Shown here one piece after another: positions 16,482-25,197 of a stretch of DNA of 64,000 nucleotides. Position numbers and translations under genes: made by a program. The notes beneath the pieces were generated by a model, which was given only the letters and a program-made list of their open reading frames with translations, was not told the DNA's origin and made no database searches. This stretch comes from Streptomyces sclerotialus (GTDB taxonomy: Bacteria > Actinomycetota > Actinomycetes > Streptomycetales > Streptomycetaceae). Positions within the stretch are counted from its first letter, which is position 1. Each line of letters opens with the position of its first letter. The stretch spans positions 1,364,001-1,428,000 of the forward strand of contig NZ_JBFOHP010000002.1 in assembly GCF_040907265.1 (NCBI RefSeq), given 5' to 3'.

Positions 16482-17873
16482 CCGTACCGCGGTCTGGACC
16501 TCGGTCTCCTCGGCGGGGTCGGCGGCCAGTCGGCGGAGCTGTTCGACGACGCGGGCGTCGCCGGTCGCGGCGGTGCGTGCGGCGAGCTCCCGGGTGCTCT
16601 CCTCGCAGTCCCACAGGCACTCGACGGCGAAGCCGGCGGCGAAGCCGGGGTCGGTCGCCGCCAGCGCGGCGGCCGCCCGGCCGCGCAGGCGGGAGGAGGA
16701 GGTCTCGCGGTAGATGTGGCGCAGTACGGGCGCGGCGCACTCGACGCCGAGCCGTCCGACGCCGTCGACCAGCTCCCACAGACCGGCCGCGTCCGGTCCC
16801 TCGGCCTGCACCGTCCTGCGCAGTGCGGCGAGCACGGTGTCGGCGTCCCGGGCGCCGCCACGGCGGGCGAGCAGCCCGGCGGCCACGGCGCCCAGCCGGT
16901 CCGGGCGGCAGGCCCAGGCCCGGGCGCGCTCGACGGCCGTCACGGAGCGCATGCGGACGAAGGCGCTGGTCGCCGCTTCGGTGAGCTCCGCACAGCCGAG
17001 CGGGTCGGCGGCGGCGGCCTCGATGAGGTCGAGCGCCTCGGGATCGCCGCGTTCGGCGAGGTGGCGCAGGGCGGCGGCGCGGGCGGCGTCCGGGCCGCCA
17101 CGGGCCGCGGCCAGCAGCTCGGGGCGGTCCTCCGGGCCGGCCACCGCCGCCAGGCAGCGCGCCGCGGCGCCGGTCCGCCACTCGGCGGGCTCCTCGGCAC
17201 GGCCGTCCTCGGCCCACTGCAGGACCTCGCGGACGCTCCAGCCGGGGCGCGGGCCGCTCGGCGTGAGCTGGCGCTGCCAGCGGTCGAAGGAACCCTGCTC
17301 GCCCGCGGCCCGCACACGGGCGCCGTAGCGCTCGTCCTCGGCCCACAGCCGCCAGGGGCGGGGCTCGAACGCGTCCCGTACGGCGGCGGCCAGCTCGGCC
17401 TCGCCCTCGGGGGTCTCCGGGAAGCGGGCCAGTACGGCGGGCGCCAGGGAGAGCAGACCCTCGTCGCCGTCGCGCAGGGCGAGCTCGTCCAGGGCCCAGC
17501 GCCAGTTGCCGCCGACCGCGGCGTAGCTGCGCAAGAGGAGCAGCGCGGCGTCGCGCCCGTAGGAGGCGAGGTGGCCCAGCACGGAGAGGGCGAGGCCGGT
17601 GCGCTCCTCACGGGTGTCGGTGTGGTCGTCGGGGTGGAAGAGGTGCCGTTCGATCTCTTCGAGTCCGCCGTCGAGCTGCATGTAGAGGCGTGCGTAGTAC
17701 AGCGAGCGGTTCTCCAGCTGCCAGTCGCGCCGGGGGTCGCGCAGCACGCTGTCGTCGAGGGCGGCCAGGGCCTCGGCCCGGGGCGCCGCCAAGGCATGCA
17801 GGGTCCCGTCGCCGCGGCCTCGCTGGAGGAGGCCGAGCAGGGTGCCACTGGGCGCTATGTCTGGATCGAACAT
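16449..17873 (-). CDS. HEAT-repeat-like hypothetical protein
   Basis: 474-residue helical, alanine/leucine-rich protein of unknown function. Repeated helical pairs (for example ARAAALRHLAERGDPEALDL and RLRGRAAAALAATDPGFAAG) resemble HEAT/armadillo scaffolds that bind proteins. I recognise the N-terminus MFDPDIAPSGTLLGLLQRGR as common in Streptomyces hypothetical proteins, so the ATG at 17871-17873 is preferred over an upstream frame. No enzyme motif, signal peptide or membrane segment is seen. Its 3' end is the parent of the downstream 175-bp repeats: the last codons and stop recur, slightly altered, in each unit. It is divergent from the SpoIIE-type phosphatase gene. Confidence 0.7.
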   Translation of the reverse strand: MFDPDIAPSGTLLGLLQRGRGDGTLHALAAPRAEALAALDDSVLRDPRRDWQLENRSLYYARLYMQLDGGLEEIERHLFHPDDHTDTREERTGLALSVLGHLASYGRDAALLLLRSYAAVGGNWRWALDELALRDGDEGLLSLAPAVLARFPETPEGEAELAAAVRDAFEPRPWRLWAEDERYGARVRAAGEQGSFDRWQRQLTPSGPRPGWSVREVLQWAEDGRAEEPAEWRTGAAARCLAAVAGPEDRPELLAAARGGPDAARAAALRHLAERGDPEALDLIEAAAADPLGCAELTEAATSAFVRMRSVTAVERARAWACRPDRLGAVAAGLLARRGGARDADTVLAALRRTVQAEGPDAAGLWELVDGVGRLGVECAAPVLRHIYRETSSSRLRGRAAAALAATDPGFAAGFAVECLWDCEESTRELAARTAATGDARVVEQLRRLAADPAEETEVQTAVRGRIGPDAAEV

Positions 17874-18215
17874 GAGGTCAGCATCCGGTGCGGGGGACTG
17901 GCTGGCAACGGGATTTCCGCTGACCGGCATTCTTGCCGGTGTCCGCGGACCGTATGCGTCGTTCCCCACAGTGGATCGGCGGGACGACTGCCGTACGGCG
18001 GCCGAAGCCTAGCCCGGAGTGACGGATTCCGCAGCGTCCGGGCGGGTTGCGGAGGCGCAGCCGGGGGCATATGCCATGCGCACCACCGTATCGGGTCATG
18101 CCAAATCCCTTACGCGCGGTCGCGGCCTGTGCAACAGTCGTAACCGGCCCTTCCGTCAGACATGGCCGACAAGGCCGGAGACATGGCCGAGCGCCGCCTG
18201 ATATCGGAGTACGTC
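17874..18215. other. Divergent intergenic region, HEAT-like gene / SpoIIE phosphatase
   Basis: 342 bp that must hold promoters for both flanking genes. I see a 10-bp palindrome GGCATATGCC (18066-18075) but no convincing consensus promoter. An open frame of 60 codons at 18019-18201 looks like a shadow. Confidence 0.4.
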
Positions 18216-19691
18216 ATGCCGTCCCATCTCTTCGCGGACAACCATCACGCGCAGCCGCCGGAGCGCGGCGCGGTCGACGCACTCATCTCGCAGGCCCGCA
18301 GGCTCCGCGGCAGTCTGGACGCCGTACGCCGCGAGGCCGCGGTCGGCGGGTTCCCGGACGAGGACGCCCAGCTGCGCTGGCAGCGGGCCCTGTGCGACCT
18401 CGCGGTGCACCACCTCGACGACCTCGGCGGGCATCTGGATCAGCTCAGAGAGGGACTTCCGGCCGGCCCCGTGGACGGCGCCTACGACTCCCTCCCGGGC
18501 CCGGCGGCCCCGCCCGGCCCGGACCCCGAGGCCCACGCCCGCGGCTCGCTGCTGAGCCGCGTGGGCAGCGCGGAGTGGAATCTCCTCACCGACGCGGTCA
18601 GCTGGTCCGAGGAGCTGTTCGGGATCTTCGGCCGGGACCCGGCCGACGGTCCCCTCACGCTGGACGAGCTGCCCTCCCTGATCTTCTCCGACGACCAGGC
18701 CCAGGTGACCGCGATGGTCACGGACTGCCTGGTGGACGGCAAGCCGATCGACGGCGAGTTCCGCATCGTGCGCTCCGACACGAGCGTGCGCACGGTGCAC
18801 ATGGTGGGCGAGCCGGTGCTCGACGCCGACGGCAGCACGGCCTGCATGTGGGCCGTGCTGCGCGACGTCAGCGAGCTGCGCCGCAGCCAGAGGGCGGTGC
18901 GCGAGACCCGTGACTCGCTGCAGCGCCAACGGCACATCGCGCAGACCGAGCACCGGCTTGCGGTCGAGCTGCAGGAAGCCGTGCTGCCGCCGTGGCGCGG
19001 CTCCCTGCGGTTCCCGCACGGCGGCCCGGCCGCCCTGGACCTGGCCGCCCGTTACCTCCCCTCCGGTTCCAGCGCCCTTATCGGCGGTGACTGGTACGAC
19101 GCGCTGCAGCTCCCCGACGGGCGTACGCTGCTCAGCGCCGGCGACCTCACCGGACACGGCGTCGCCGCCACCGGCGGCATGGCGATGCTGCTCGGCGCGC
19201 TGCGCGGCATGGCCGTGTCGGGCCAGGAGCCCGGCCCGCTGATGGGCTACCTCAACCAGCTTCTGGACACCGCGGCGCAGCCCGCGCTGGGCAGCGCGGT
19301 GTGCTGCCGCTTCGATCCGGCCACGCGCAGGCTGGACTGGGCGCAGGCCGGACATCCCGCCCCGCTGCTCTTCCGGGACGGGCAAGGACGGGAACTGGAG
19401 CCCCCTCAGGGTGTGCTGCTGGGCGCGACCTCCCATGCCGTGTACGAACAGCGCAGCGAGCAGCTGGCCCCCGGCGACCTGCTCGTGCTGTACACCGACG
19501 GTCTGGTGCCCCGGCACCGTACGCACGACGCGGACAGCACGTCCGAAGGCGCCGAGCGGCTGCTCGCCCTGGCCCCGCGGTTCGCCGAGGCACGGAGCGC
19601 GCAGGACAGCGTCCGTATCGTCGTCGAGGAGTTCGGCAGCGCCGAACGGGAGGACGACGCCTGCGTGTTGATCGCCAGGGTCTCCGACTGA
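18216..19691 (+). CDS. PAS/SpoIIE-type PP2C serine phosphatase
   Basis: About 491 residues. A middle PAS-like sensor (roughly residues 118-222: SWSEELFGIFGRDPADGPLT, ending CMWAVLRDVSELRRSQRAVR) is followed by a coiled linker and a SpoIIE/PP2C phosphatase domain: ALIGGDWYDALQLPDGRTLL with the metal-binding Asp near 289, SAGDLTGHGVAATGGMAMLL, and the terminal DDACVLIARV. Such proteins dephosphorylate anti-anti-sigma factors, activating stress sigma factors. I prefer the ATG at 18216, preceded by GGAG; ATGs at 18162 and 18183 in the same frame are possible. No anti-sigma gene is adjacent, so the partner is elsewhere. The stop codon lies inside a short tandem repeat. Confidence 0.85.
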   Translation: MPSHLFADNHHAQPPERGAVDALISQARRLRGSLDAVRREAAVGGFPDEDAQLRWQRALCDLAVHHLDDLGGHLDQLREGLPAGPVDGAYDSLPGPAAPPGPDPEAHARGSLLSRVGSAEWNLLTDAVSWSEELFGIFGRDPADGPLTLDELPSLIFSDDQAQVTAMVTDCLVDGKPIDGEFRIVRSDTSVRTVHMVGEPVLDADGSTACMWAVLRDVSELRRSQRAVRETRDSLQRQRHIAQTEHRLAVELQEAVLPPWRGSLRFPHGGPAALDLAARYLPSGSSALIGGDWYDALQLPDGRTLLSAGDLTGHGVAATGGMAMLLGALRGMAVSGQEPGPLMGYLNQLLDTAAQPALGSAVCCRFDPATRRLDWAQAGHPAPLLFRDGQGRELEPPQGVLLGATSHAVYEQRSEQLAPGDLLVLYTDGLVPRHRTHDADSTSEGAERLLALAPRFAEARSAQDSVRIVVEEFGSAEREDDACVLIARVSD

Positions 19692-19758
19692 CGGTGGGCA
19701 GCGACTGTCCGACTGACGGTGGGCAGCGACTGACGGTGGAGCGGCTGACGGTGGACAG
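19685..19758. repeat. Short degenerate tandem repeats over the phosphatase stop codon
   Basis: Copies of CGACTGACGGTGGGCAG begin at 19685 and 19710; weaker copies (CGACTGACGGTGGAG, CGGCTGACGGTGGACAG) begin at 19727 and 19742. The first copy contains the gene's last Asp codon and its TGA stop, so the 3' end of the gene has been locally multiplied. Confidence 0.8.
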
Positions 19759-19791
19759 TGGCGCGCAGCAGACAGTGGTCTGCTGACGGCA

Positions 19792-19831
19792 CACGGGAAA
19801 GCGCCCCGAGGTCTTGGGGGCGTCTTCCGTG
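19792..19831. terminator. Bidirectional terminator hairpin
   Basis: Stem CACGG-GAAAGCGCCCC / GGGGGCGTCTTCCGTG around the loop GAGGTCTT, with a few internal mismatches. It sits between convergent genes (phosphatase and NsdA-like regulator), where a shared terminator is expected. Confidence 0.75.
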
Positions 19832-19896
19832 CTGTTTCCGGGCTGATTCCGGCCGCCGGTAGCCGGCGAGACGGCCGGGCGGTGGCCGGCGGCCGC

Positions 19897-21378
19897 TCAG
19901 GCCCGGCCGTTGCCGTTCTTGAGCTTCTTCTGCTTCGGCAGGGCGAGTTCGATCTCCTCGCGCAGCGCCTGGACCTTGGGATAATCGGCGTACTGCCCCG
20001 TCAGGCGGTACATCTCACGCAGCCGGTCCCAGGTGCGGTGCGAGGAGTTCTCCCCGATCGACACCAGTGCCAGGCGGGCGTACCTGTCCGCCTGCTCAGG
20101 ATCGTTGGCGATGAACAGGGCGGAGGCCAGCGACAGGTAGTCGAAGATCTGCGAGCGCTGGTAACCGTCCCTGCGCAGCGCCAGCGCCTGCCGGGCATGC
20201 GTCTGGGCGAGCTTGGCGGCCTTGGGGTCGTGATCGGCGAGGGTGCGGTACGCCAGTGCCTGCATGCCGTGCATGTCGGCCTCGTCGAAGTTCTGCATCC
20301 AACTGGGCGGCGGCACGTCCCGCTTGTCCGAGACGAACAGTTCCTCGGCCTCCCCGAGGGTGCGCCGCATCGCCTGCCCCTGGCCCTTCGACGCCTGCGC
20401 CCATGCCTCGATGGTGTGCAGCATCGCACGCGTGCGCGGCAGGTTCTCCTCGCCGGAGCCGGACTTGGCGAGCTTCATGAGGTCCAGGGCGTCGTCGGGA
20501 CGGCCCAGGTGGACCATCTGCCGCGCGGCGCGGGACAGCGCCTCCCCCGCCCGTGGCCGGTCACCGCCCTCCCGGGCCGCGTGCGCGGCGATGACGAAGT
20601 ACTTCTGCGCCGTGGGCTCCAGGCCCACGTCGTGGGACATCCAGCCGGCCAGTACGGCCAGGTTGGCCGCCACACCCCACAGCCGCCGCTGGAGGTGCTC
20701 GGGGTGGCGGTAGGAGAGCATCCCGCCCACCTCGTTGAGCTGGCCCACCACTGCCTTGCGCTGCAGTCCGCCGCCGCGGGCCGCGTCCCAGGCGCGGAAG
20801 ACCTCCACGGAGCGCTCCAGGGCGTCGATCTCCTGGGAGCCCACGGGAGCCGCTTCGTACCGGTCCATGCCGGCCTGGTCGAGGGTGGGGGACAAGGGGT
20901 TGTCGGTACGGGGAGCATCGGCTGCCAGCGCCGGGTCGGCGTGCAGCCAGTCGTGCATGGCGCTGCTGAGCGCGGAGCCCGCGGCGAGCGCCGCGCCCGC
21001 GCCCACCAAGCCGCGTCGGTTGAGCATGAGGTCCATTCCCGTGAATTCCGTGAGGACCGCAGCCGTACGGTCGGGCGGCCACGGCAGGCCGTCGGCGGCC
21101 TGCCGCTTCCCCGCGCGCCCTGAGCGTGCAAAACCGAGGTCCTCGATGGTTACGACACGGCCGAGGCGCTCGGTGAAAAGGGCCGCCAGTACCTTCGGTA
21201 CGGGATCGCGCGGGGTCTCCCCCATGTCGATCCAGCGCCGCACTCGGGACGTGTCGGTCGCCAGCTGCGGATGGCCCATGGCCGCCGCCTGCCGGTTGAC
21301 CAACCTCGCCAGCTCGCCCTTCGACCAGCCGGCGAGCTGGAAAAGGTCCGCGAGACGGGTGTTCGGCTCCCTGTTCAC
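19897..21378 (-). CDS. NsdA-like regulator of sporulation and antibiotic production
   Basis: 493-residue Streptomyces-specific regulator. The N-terminus NREPNTRLADLFQLAGWSKG, followed by DTSRVRRWIDMGETPRDPVP and KVLAALFTERLGRVVTIEDL, is the conserved HTH-like head of NsdA and its relatives. A hydrophobic stretch (LNRRGLVGAGAALAAGSALS) follows, then a long helical TPR-like tail. NsdA was named as a negative regulator of sporulation and antibiotic synthesis in S. coelicolor; several paralogues exist, so orthology is not claimed. The start is the GTG at 21376-21378 with a GGGGG ribosome site. It is divergent from an APH-type kinase gene. Confidence 0.72.
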   Translation of the reverse strand: MNREPNTRLADLFQLAGWSKGELARLVNRQAAAMGHPQLATDTSRVRRWIDMGETPRDPVPKVLAALFTERLGRVVTIEDLGFARSGRAGKRQAADGLPWPPDRTAAVLTEFTGMDLMLNRRGLVGAGAALAAGSALSSAMHDWLHADPALAADAPRTDNPLSPTLDQAGMDRYEAAPVGSQEIDALERSVEVFRAWDAARGGGLQRKAVVGQLNEVGGMLSYRHPEHLQRRLWGVAANLAVLAGWMSHDVGLEPTAQKYFVIAAHAAREGGDRPRAGEALSRAARQMVHLGRPDDALDLMKLAKSGSGEENLPRTRAMLHTIEAWAQASKGQGQAMRRTLGEAEELFVSDKRDVPPPSWMQNFDEADMHGMQALAYRTLADHDPKAAKLAQTHARQALALRRDGYQRSQIFDYLSLASALFIANDPEQADRYARLALVSIGENSSHRTWDRLREMYRLTGQYADYPKVQALREEIELALPKQKKLKNGNGRA

Positions 21379-21612
21379 GTCAAGCCCCCAGGTTCCTCGA
21401 CTGAGTTGACAGTAACCGGCCGTCATGTGCCGGGCGAGCATTCGCCAGGGTTCGCCAGGGTGCGCCAGATGGTCTGCCACCCGTAGTCGCGTGTTCTGTA
21501 GAGATGCAGCCCCCGGCCCGGTGGCGGAAACGCATTCCCCAGGGTGTCGCAACCCTCACCGGGCCGGAGGCGCACCGCCACTCGTCGGCGCACGAAGGGA
21601 CCTCATCCACCC

Positions 21613-22746
21613 ATGTACGCAGCATCGTCCGCCGCGACCGCCCCGACCCGGCCGTACCGTCCGCAGCCCACGGGCAGCGGTCCGTACCTCGATCCCGCCC
21701 ACTCCTCCGGGATGGCCGCAGTGCCCTCGGGCGGCCGCCTCAGGCGGGCGCAGGGGCCTGGCCCCCAACCGCTCAGCGGGAGACTCGACTTGTCCGGCCC
21801 CCAGGGCGCGCAGCTGCGCGCGGCGGTCGCCTCGGTGCAGCGCATCTGTCCGGAGTTCAACCCGGTCCAGGTGCTGCGGCGGGGCGGGAAGTCCGTCCTT
21901 CTCGTCGGCACGGCCGGCCGCTCGACCGCGGTCGCGAAGTGTTTACTGGACCATTCGCCGGCCTGGGCCGAGCGGTTCCGGCACGAAATAGCTGCGTATC
22001 GCGCCTTCGTACGCCACCGCCCGCCGGTGCGCGTCCCGAGGTTGGTCGCCGCGGATCCTGACAACTGCACCCTGGTCGTCGAACGCATGCCCGGCCGGGT
22101 CGCCGCCGTGCAGCGCCACCCCACCGAAGCGCCGCCGCGTGCGGACATCCGTGCGGCGCTCGGCGCGATCTGCCGGATCAACCTCTGGCGTCCGCCGGCC
22201 GGCATGTTCGACGCCCCGCTGGACTACGCGAACCGCATCGGGCGGTACCACGACCTCGGCCTGCTGACCGACCGGGACCTCGGGGACCTGCAGAAGCTGA
22301 TGCACGGCCTCGCGCACTCCACGGGCCAGTTCTGCCACGGTGACGCACTGCTGAACAACGTCCTGCTCTCTCCGGCCGGCCCGGTGCTGCTGGACTGGGA
22401 GCACGCCGGCTGGTATCTGCCGGGCTACGACCTGGCGACCCTGTGGTCGGTGCTCGGTGACGCACCGGTCGCGCGCCGCCAGATCAGCCAGCTCGCGCAG
22501 GCCGCGGGGCCGACGGCGCGGGACTCCTTCCTGGTCAATCTGATGCTGGTGCTGACCAGGGAGATCCGGCGCTACGAGACCGCGGTGCAGCGGACCATGC
22601 GGGAGGAGGTGCCGCCCGGTCCTCCTGGTACGGGACAGCCGGGAGCGCCCGCCGCAGGTGAGGAACAGCGCCTGCTGCTGCGGCGGCTGCACGACGACGC
22701 CCAGATGGCGCGGCGTGCGGTACGGGCGGCGGTCGGCACCCGCTGA
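21613..22746 (+). CDS. Aminoglycoside phosphotransferase (APH/choline kinase-fold) family protein
   Basis: 377-residue protein-kinase-fold phosphotransferase. The catalytic loop is [20 protein letters not shown] (HGD...N, Brenner-type) and the metal-binding segment [21 protein letters not shown] conserved lysine probably lies in [15 protein letters not shown]. The first 50 residues (ATG at 21613, [18 protein letters not shown]) are disordered and proline-rich; the C-terminus before [13 protein letters not shown] is also loose. Substrate unknown: this fold covers antibiotic resistance, choline, homoserine and protein kinases, and nothing here argues for resistance. It is divergent from the NsdA-like regulator, which may control it. 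A strong hairpin terminator follows. Confidence 0.78.
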   Translation: MYAASSAATAPTRPYRPQPTGSGPYLDPAHSSGMAAVPSGGRLRRAQGPGPQPLSGRLDLSGPQGAQLRAAVASVQRICPEFNPVQVLRRGGKSVLLVGTAGRSTAVAKCLLDHSPAWAERFRHEIAAYRAFVRHRPPVRVPRLVAADPDNCTLVVERMPGRVAAVQRHPTEAPPRADIRAALGAICRINLWRPPAGMFDAPLDYANRIGRYHDLGLLTDRDLGDLQKLMHGLAHSTGQFCHGDALLNNVLLSPAGPVLLDWEHAGWYLPGYDLATLWSVLGDAPVARRQISQLAQAAGPTARDSFLVNLMLVLTREIRRYETAVQRTMREEVPPGPPGTGQPGAPAAGEEQRLLLRRLHDDAQMARRAVRAAVGTR

Positions 22747-22766
22747 TCCGCTGACGGGGGGACGAA

Positions 22767-22794
22767 GCGGCGCGCCTGTGCTGGGGCGCGCCGC
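22767..22794 (+). terminator. Hairpin terminator after the APH-like gene
   Basis: Perfect 10-bp stem GCGGCGCGCC (22767-22776) / GGCGCGCCGC (22785-22794) with an 8-nt loop, 20 bp after the stop codon. There is no U-tract, which is usual for Streptomyces terminators. Confidence 0.8.
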
Positions 22795-23131
22795 TGTCGT
22801 GTGCGCAACTTCCCTCCTCGGCAGGGGTGGCGTACGGCTCGCCCGTATGGCGTACGCCCGTGACCTTCGGGGCATCACCCACACGCACCCACATGACGGT
22901 GCGGTTCCCGAGTGTGTTCCGCCCTGGCGTTCCCCCGGCTTTGGTCCACTCCACTGACGCGTCCCAGGCCCGGGGCCCGGGGCGCGAAAAGCCGCACCGG
23001 CCCCGCGCCGACCTGCGGAATCAGCCGGTTGCGTGGTGATTGACGGATCGTCGGTGAACCGATACCTCTTGTCGGGTTCCCGCACGCCCAACGGCGCACC
23101 ATCCGCCACACCGCCCGGTACGGGCCGGCCC
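22795..23131. other. Intergenic region upstream of the amidase gene
   Basis: About 340 bp without a supported gene. I looked for a ydaO/c-di-AMP riboswitch, which often precedes Streptomyces cell-wall hydrolases, and saw no clear match. It should contain the amidase promoter. Confidence 0.4.
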
Positions 23132-23138
23132 GAGGAGG
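23132..23138 (+). promoter_or_regulatory. Ribosome binding site fixing a TTG start
   Basis: GAGGAGG, ending 5 nt before TTG at 23144. No other start codon in this frame upstream of the signal peptide has a comparable site, so translation of the amidase most likely begins at the rare TTG. Confidence 0.65.
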
Positions 23139-23143
23139 CTGCA

Positions 23144-25135
23144 TTGCGAGGATCCGCCCCCGTCGGCGTCGCCAGACACGACGCCTTCCGCACCCGCAGA
23201 ACGACGAAGAGGGCAGCCACCGCCGTCGCGGCGGCAGCCCTTCTGCTGCCACTGGTCTCGGCCGCGCCCACCGCCACGGCCGGCTCGGACACCGGTTCCC
23301 TCCAGCGCGCCTTCGCCGACGCGTCCGCCCGGTACGGCGTCCCGCAGAGCGTGCTGCTGGGCGTCTCGTACCTGGAGTCCCGCTGGGACGGGCACCGGGG
23401 CGCGCCCAGCGTGGCCGGCGGGTACGGCCCGATGCACCTCACCGACGCCCGGACAGCGCTCGCCAGGGAGGCACCGCACCACAGCGAGGGCACCGAGGAC
23501 GCCCGCGGCGACTCGGCGCGCCCCCGGAAGACCGCCGAGGCGGAGCTGCCGGCGGCCTCCGAGGTGCCGGCGCGGCTGAAGACCCTCACGAAGGCCGCGG
23601 CGCTCACCGGCCTGTCCGCGCGTGAGCTGCGCGAGAATCCCGCCGCGAACATCAGCGGCGGCGCCGCCCTGCTCGCCGATCAGCAGCGCCGGCTCGGCCT
23701 GAAGGCGAGCGCCGAGCCTGCCGACTGGTACGCCGCCGTGGCCCGCTACTCCGGCGCGAACGACGCCAGGAGCGCCACGGTCTTCGCCGACCAGGTCTAC
23801 GACGTGCTGCGGAGCGGCGCGTCCCGGACGACCGACGCGGGTCAGCGCGTCACCCTCGCCAAGTCCCCCGGTCTGGCCCCCGATCGCGCCCAGAAGCGTG
23901 TCCTGGGCCTGCGCAAGGCCTCCGGGGGCGGGACCGAGTGCCCGTCGAGCGTGGCGTGCGAGTCGGTGCCGGCGCCGTACCAGGAGCTCAGCGACGGCGA
24001 CTACGGCAACCACGACCTGGCGGACCGCCCCGAGGACCAGAGCGTCGACTACATCGTCATCCACGACACGGAAGCGACGTGGGAGACGACGCTGAAGCTG
24101 GTCCAGGACCCGACCTACGTGTCCTGGCACTACAGCCTGCGGTCCTCCGACGGGCTGATCGCGCAGCACGTCCGCACCAAGGACGTCGGCTGGCACGCGG
24201 GCAACTGGTACATCAACTCCCACTCCATCGGCCTGGAGCACGAGGGCTTCCTGGCCGCGCCCGACGCCTGGTACACGGAGGCGATGTACCGGACCTCGGC
24301 CCGGCTGGTGCGGTACCTGGCGCGCAAGTACGACATCCCGGTGGACCGGCAGCACATCCTCGGCCATGACAACGTGCCGGGCACCACCACCGCGTCGATC
24401 AAGGGCATGCACACCGACCCGGGTCCCTACTGGGACTGGGACCACTACTTCGCCCTGCTGGGCAGGCCGCTGACGCCCACCGCCGGGCCGCGCGGCGGCC
24501 TCGTCACCATCGACCCGGTCTACGAGATGAACGAGCCGGAGTACACCGGCTGCGAGAAGGCGGGGCAGCCGTGTGCCCCGCACGGTTCGGGCGCCGTGCG
24601 CCTGTACTCCGCGCCCAGCGAGGACGCCCCGCTGGTGAAGGACGAGGGGCTGCACCCGGGTGGCGGCGACTCCACCACCGGGGTGAACGACACCGGGGCC
24701 CGTGCCAGCACCGGCCAGCAGTTCGCGGTCGCGGAGCGGAAGGGCGAGTGGACGGCGATCTGGTACCTCGGCCAGAAGGCCTGGTTCCTCAACCCCGGTG
24801 AGGAACCGACGGCGCTGCACGCCAAGGGCTGGGTGGCCACGCCGAAGGAGGGCCGGACGGAGATCCCGGTCTACGGCCGGGCCTACCCGGAGAAGGCGGC
24901 CTACCCGGCGGACGTCCCGGTCCAGGCGGTCTCGCCGCTGCCGTACTCCCTCAAGGCCGGCCAGCGGTACGCGGTCGGCGACCGGACGCACGGCGAGTAC
25001 TTCTACGCACCGACGTTCGACACGAGCAAGCACGCCGTCGTGCGCGGCAAGGACGTGTACTACGAGATCCAGGTCGGCCACCGGGTCGGCTACGTCCGGG
25101 CGGCGGACGTCGACATCCGCTGGTCGGGCCGCTAG
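23144..25135 (+). CDS. Secreted N-acetylmuramoyl-L-alanine amidase (Amidase_2)
   Basis: About 663 residues, exported. The N-terminus is a signal peptide: basic stretch TRRTTKRAA, hydrophobic VAAAALLLPLVSAAPTATA. Next comes a helical, lysozyme/transglycosylase-like region (ARYGVPQSVLLGVSYLESRW). The zinc amidase domain spans about residues 300-440: YIVIHDTEATWE with the first His ligand, SIGLEHEGF, and GHDNVPGTT...MHTDPGPYWDW with the other ligands. The C-terminal third is probably SH3-like, with repeats such as WFLNPGEE and VRAADVDIRW. It cleaves the bond between MurNAc and the stem peptide. Start is an unusual TTG with a strong ribosome site. It is monocistronic and convergent with the aldo-keto reductase. 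Confidence 0.87.
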   Translation: MRGSAPVGVARHDAFRTRRTTKRAATAVAAAALLLPLVSAAPTATAGSDTGSLQRAFADASARYGVPQSVLLGVSYLESRWDGHRGAPSVAGGYGPMHLTDARTALAREAPHHSEGTEDARGDSARPRKTAEAELPAASEVPARLKTLTKAAALTGLSARELRENPAANISGGAALLADQQRRLGLKASAEPADWYAAVARYSGANDARSATVFADQVYDVLRSGASRTTDAGQRVTLAKSPGLAPDRAQKRVLGLRKASGGGTECPSSVACESVPAPYQELSDGDYGNHDLADRPEDQSVDYIVIHDTEATWETTLKLVQDPTYVSWHYSLRSSDGLIAQHVRTKDVGWHAGNWYINSHSIGLEHEGFLAAPDAWYTEAMYRTSARLVRYLARKYDIPVDRQHILGHDNVPGTTTASIKGMHTDPGPYWDWDHYFALLGRPLTPTAGPRGGLVTIDPVYEMNEPEYTGCEKAGQPCAPHGSGAVRLYSAPSEDAPLVKDEGLHPGGGDSTTGVNDTGARASTGQQFAVAERKGEWTAIWYLGQKAWFLNPGEEPTALHAKGWVATPKEGRTEIPVYGRAYPEKAAYPADVPVQAVSPLPYSLKAGQRYAVGDRTHGEYFYAPTFDTSKHAVVRGKDVYYEIQVGHRVGYVRAADVDIRWSGR

Positions 25136-25197
25136 CGACAGCGCGGCGGCCGGCGGTCCCGGTCCGGGCCCGCCGGCCGCCGCTTCCGTGTCCGCGT

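Noticed and set aside
18019..18201. 60-codon open frame between the HEAT-like and phosphatase genes
   Set aside because: No ribosome site, no recognisable composition, and it overlaps the likely phosphatase start region.
21613..22746. Antibiotic resistance phosphotransferase
   Set aside because: The fold is shared by many non-resistance kinases, and the neighbours point to development rather than drug resistance.
22795..23143. c-di-AMP (ydaO) riboswitch upstream of the amidase
   Set aside because: Such switches precede many Streptomyces cell-wall hydrolase genes, but I could not match the conserved blocks here. A covariance-model search would settle it.
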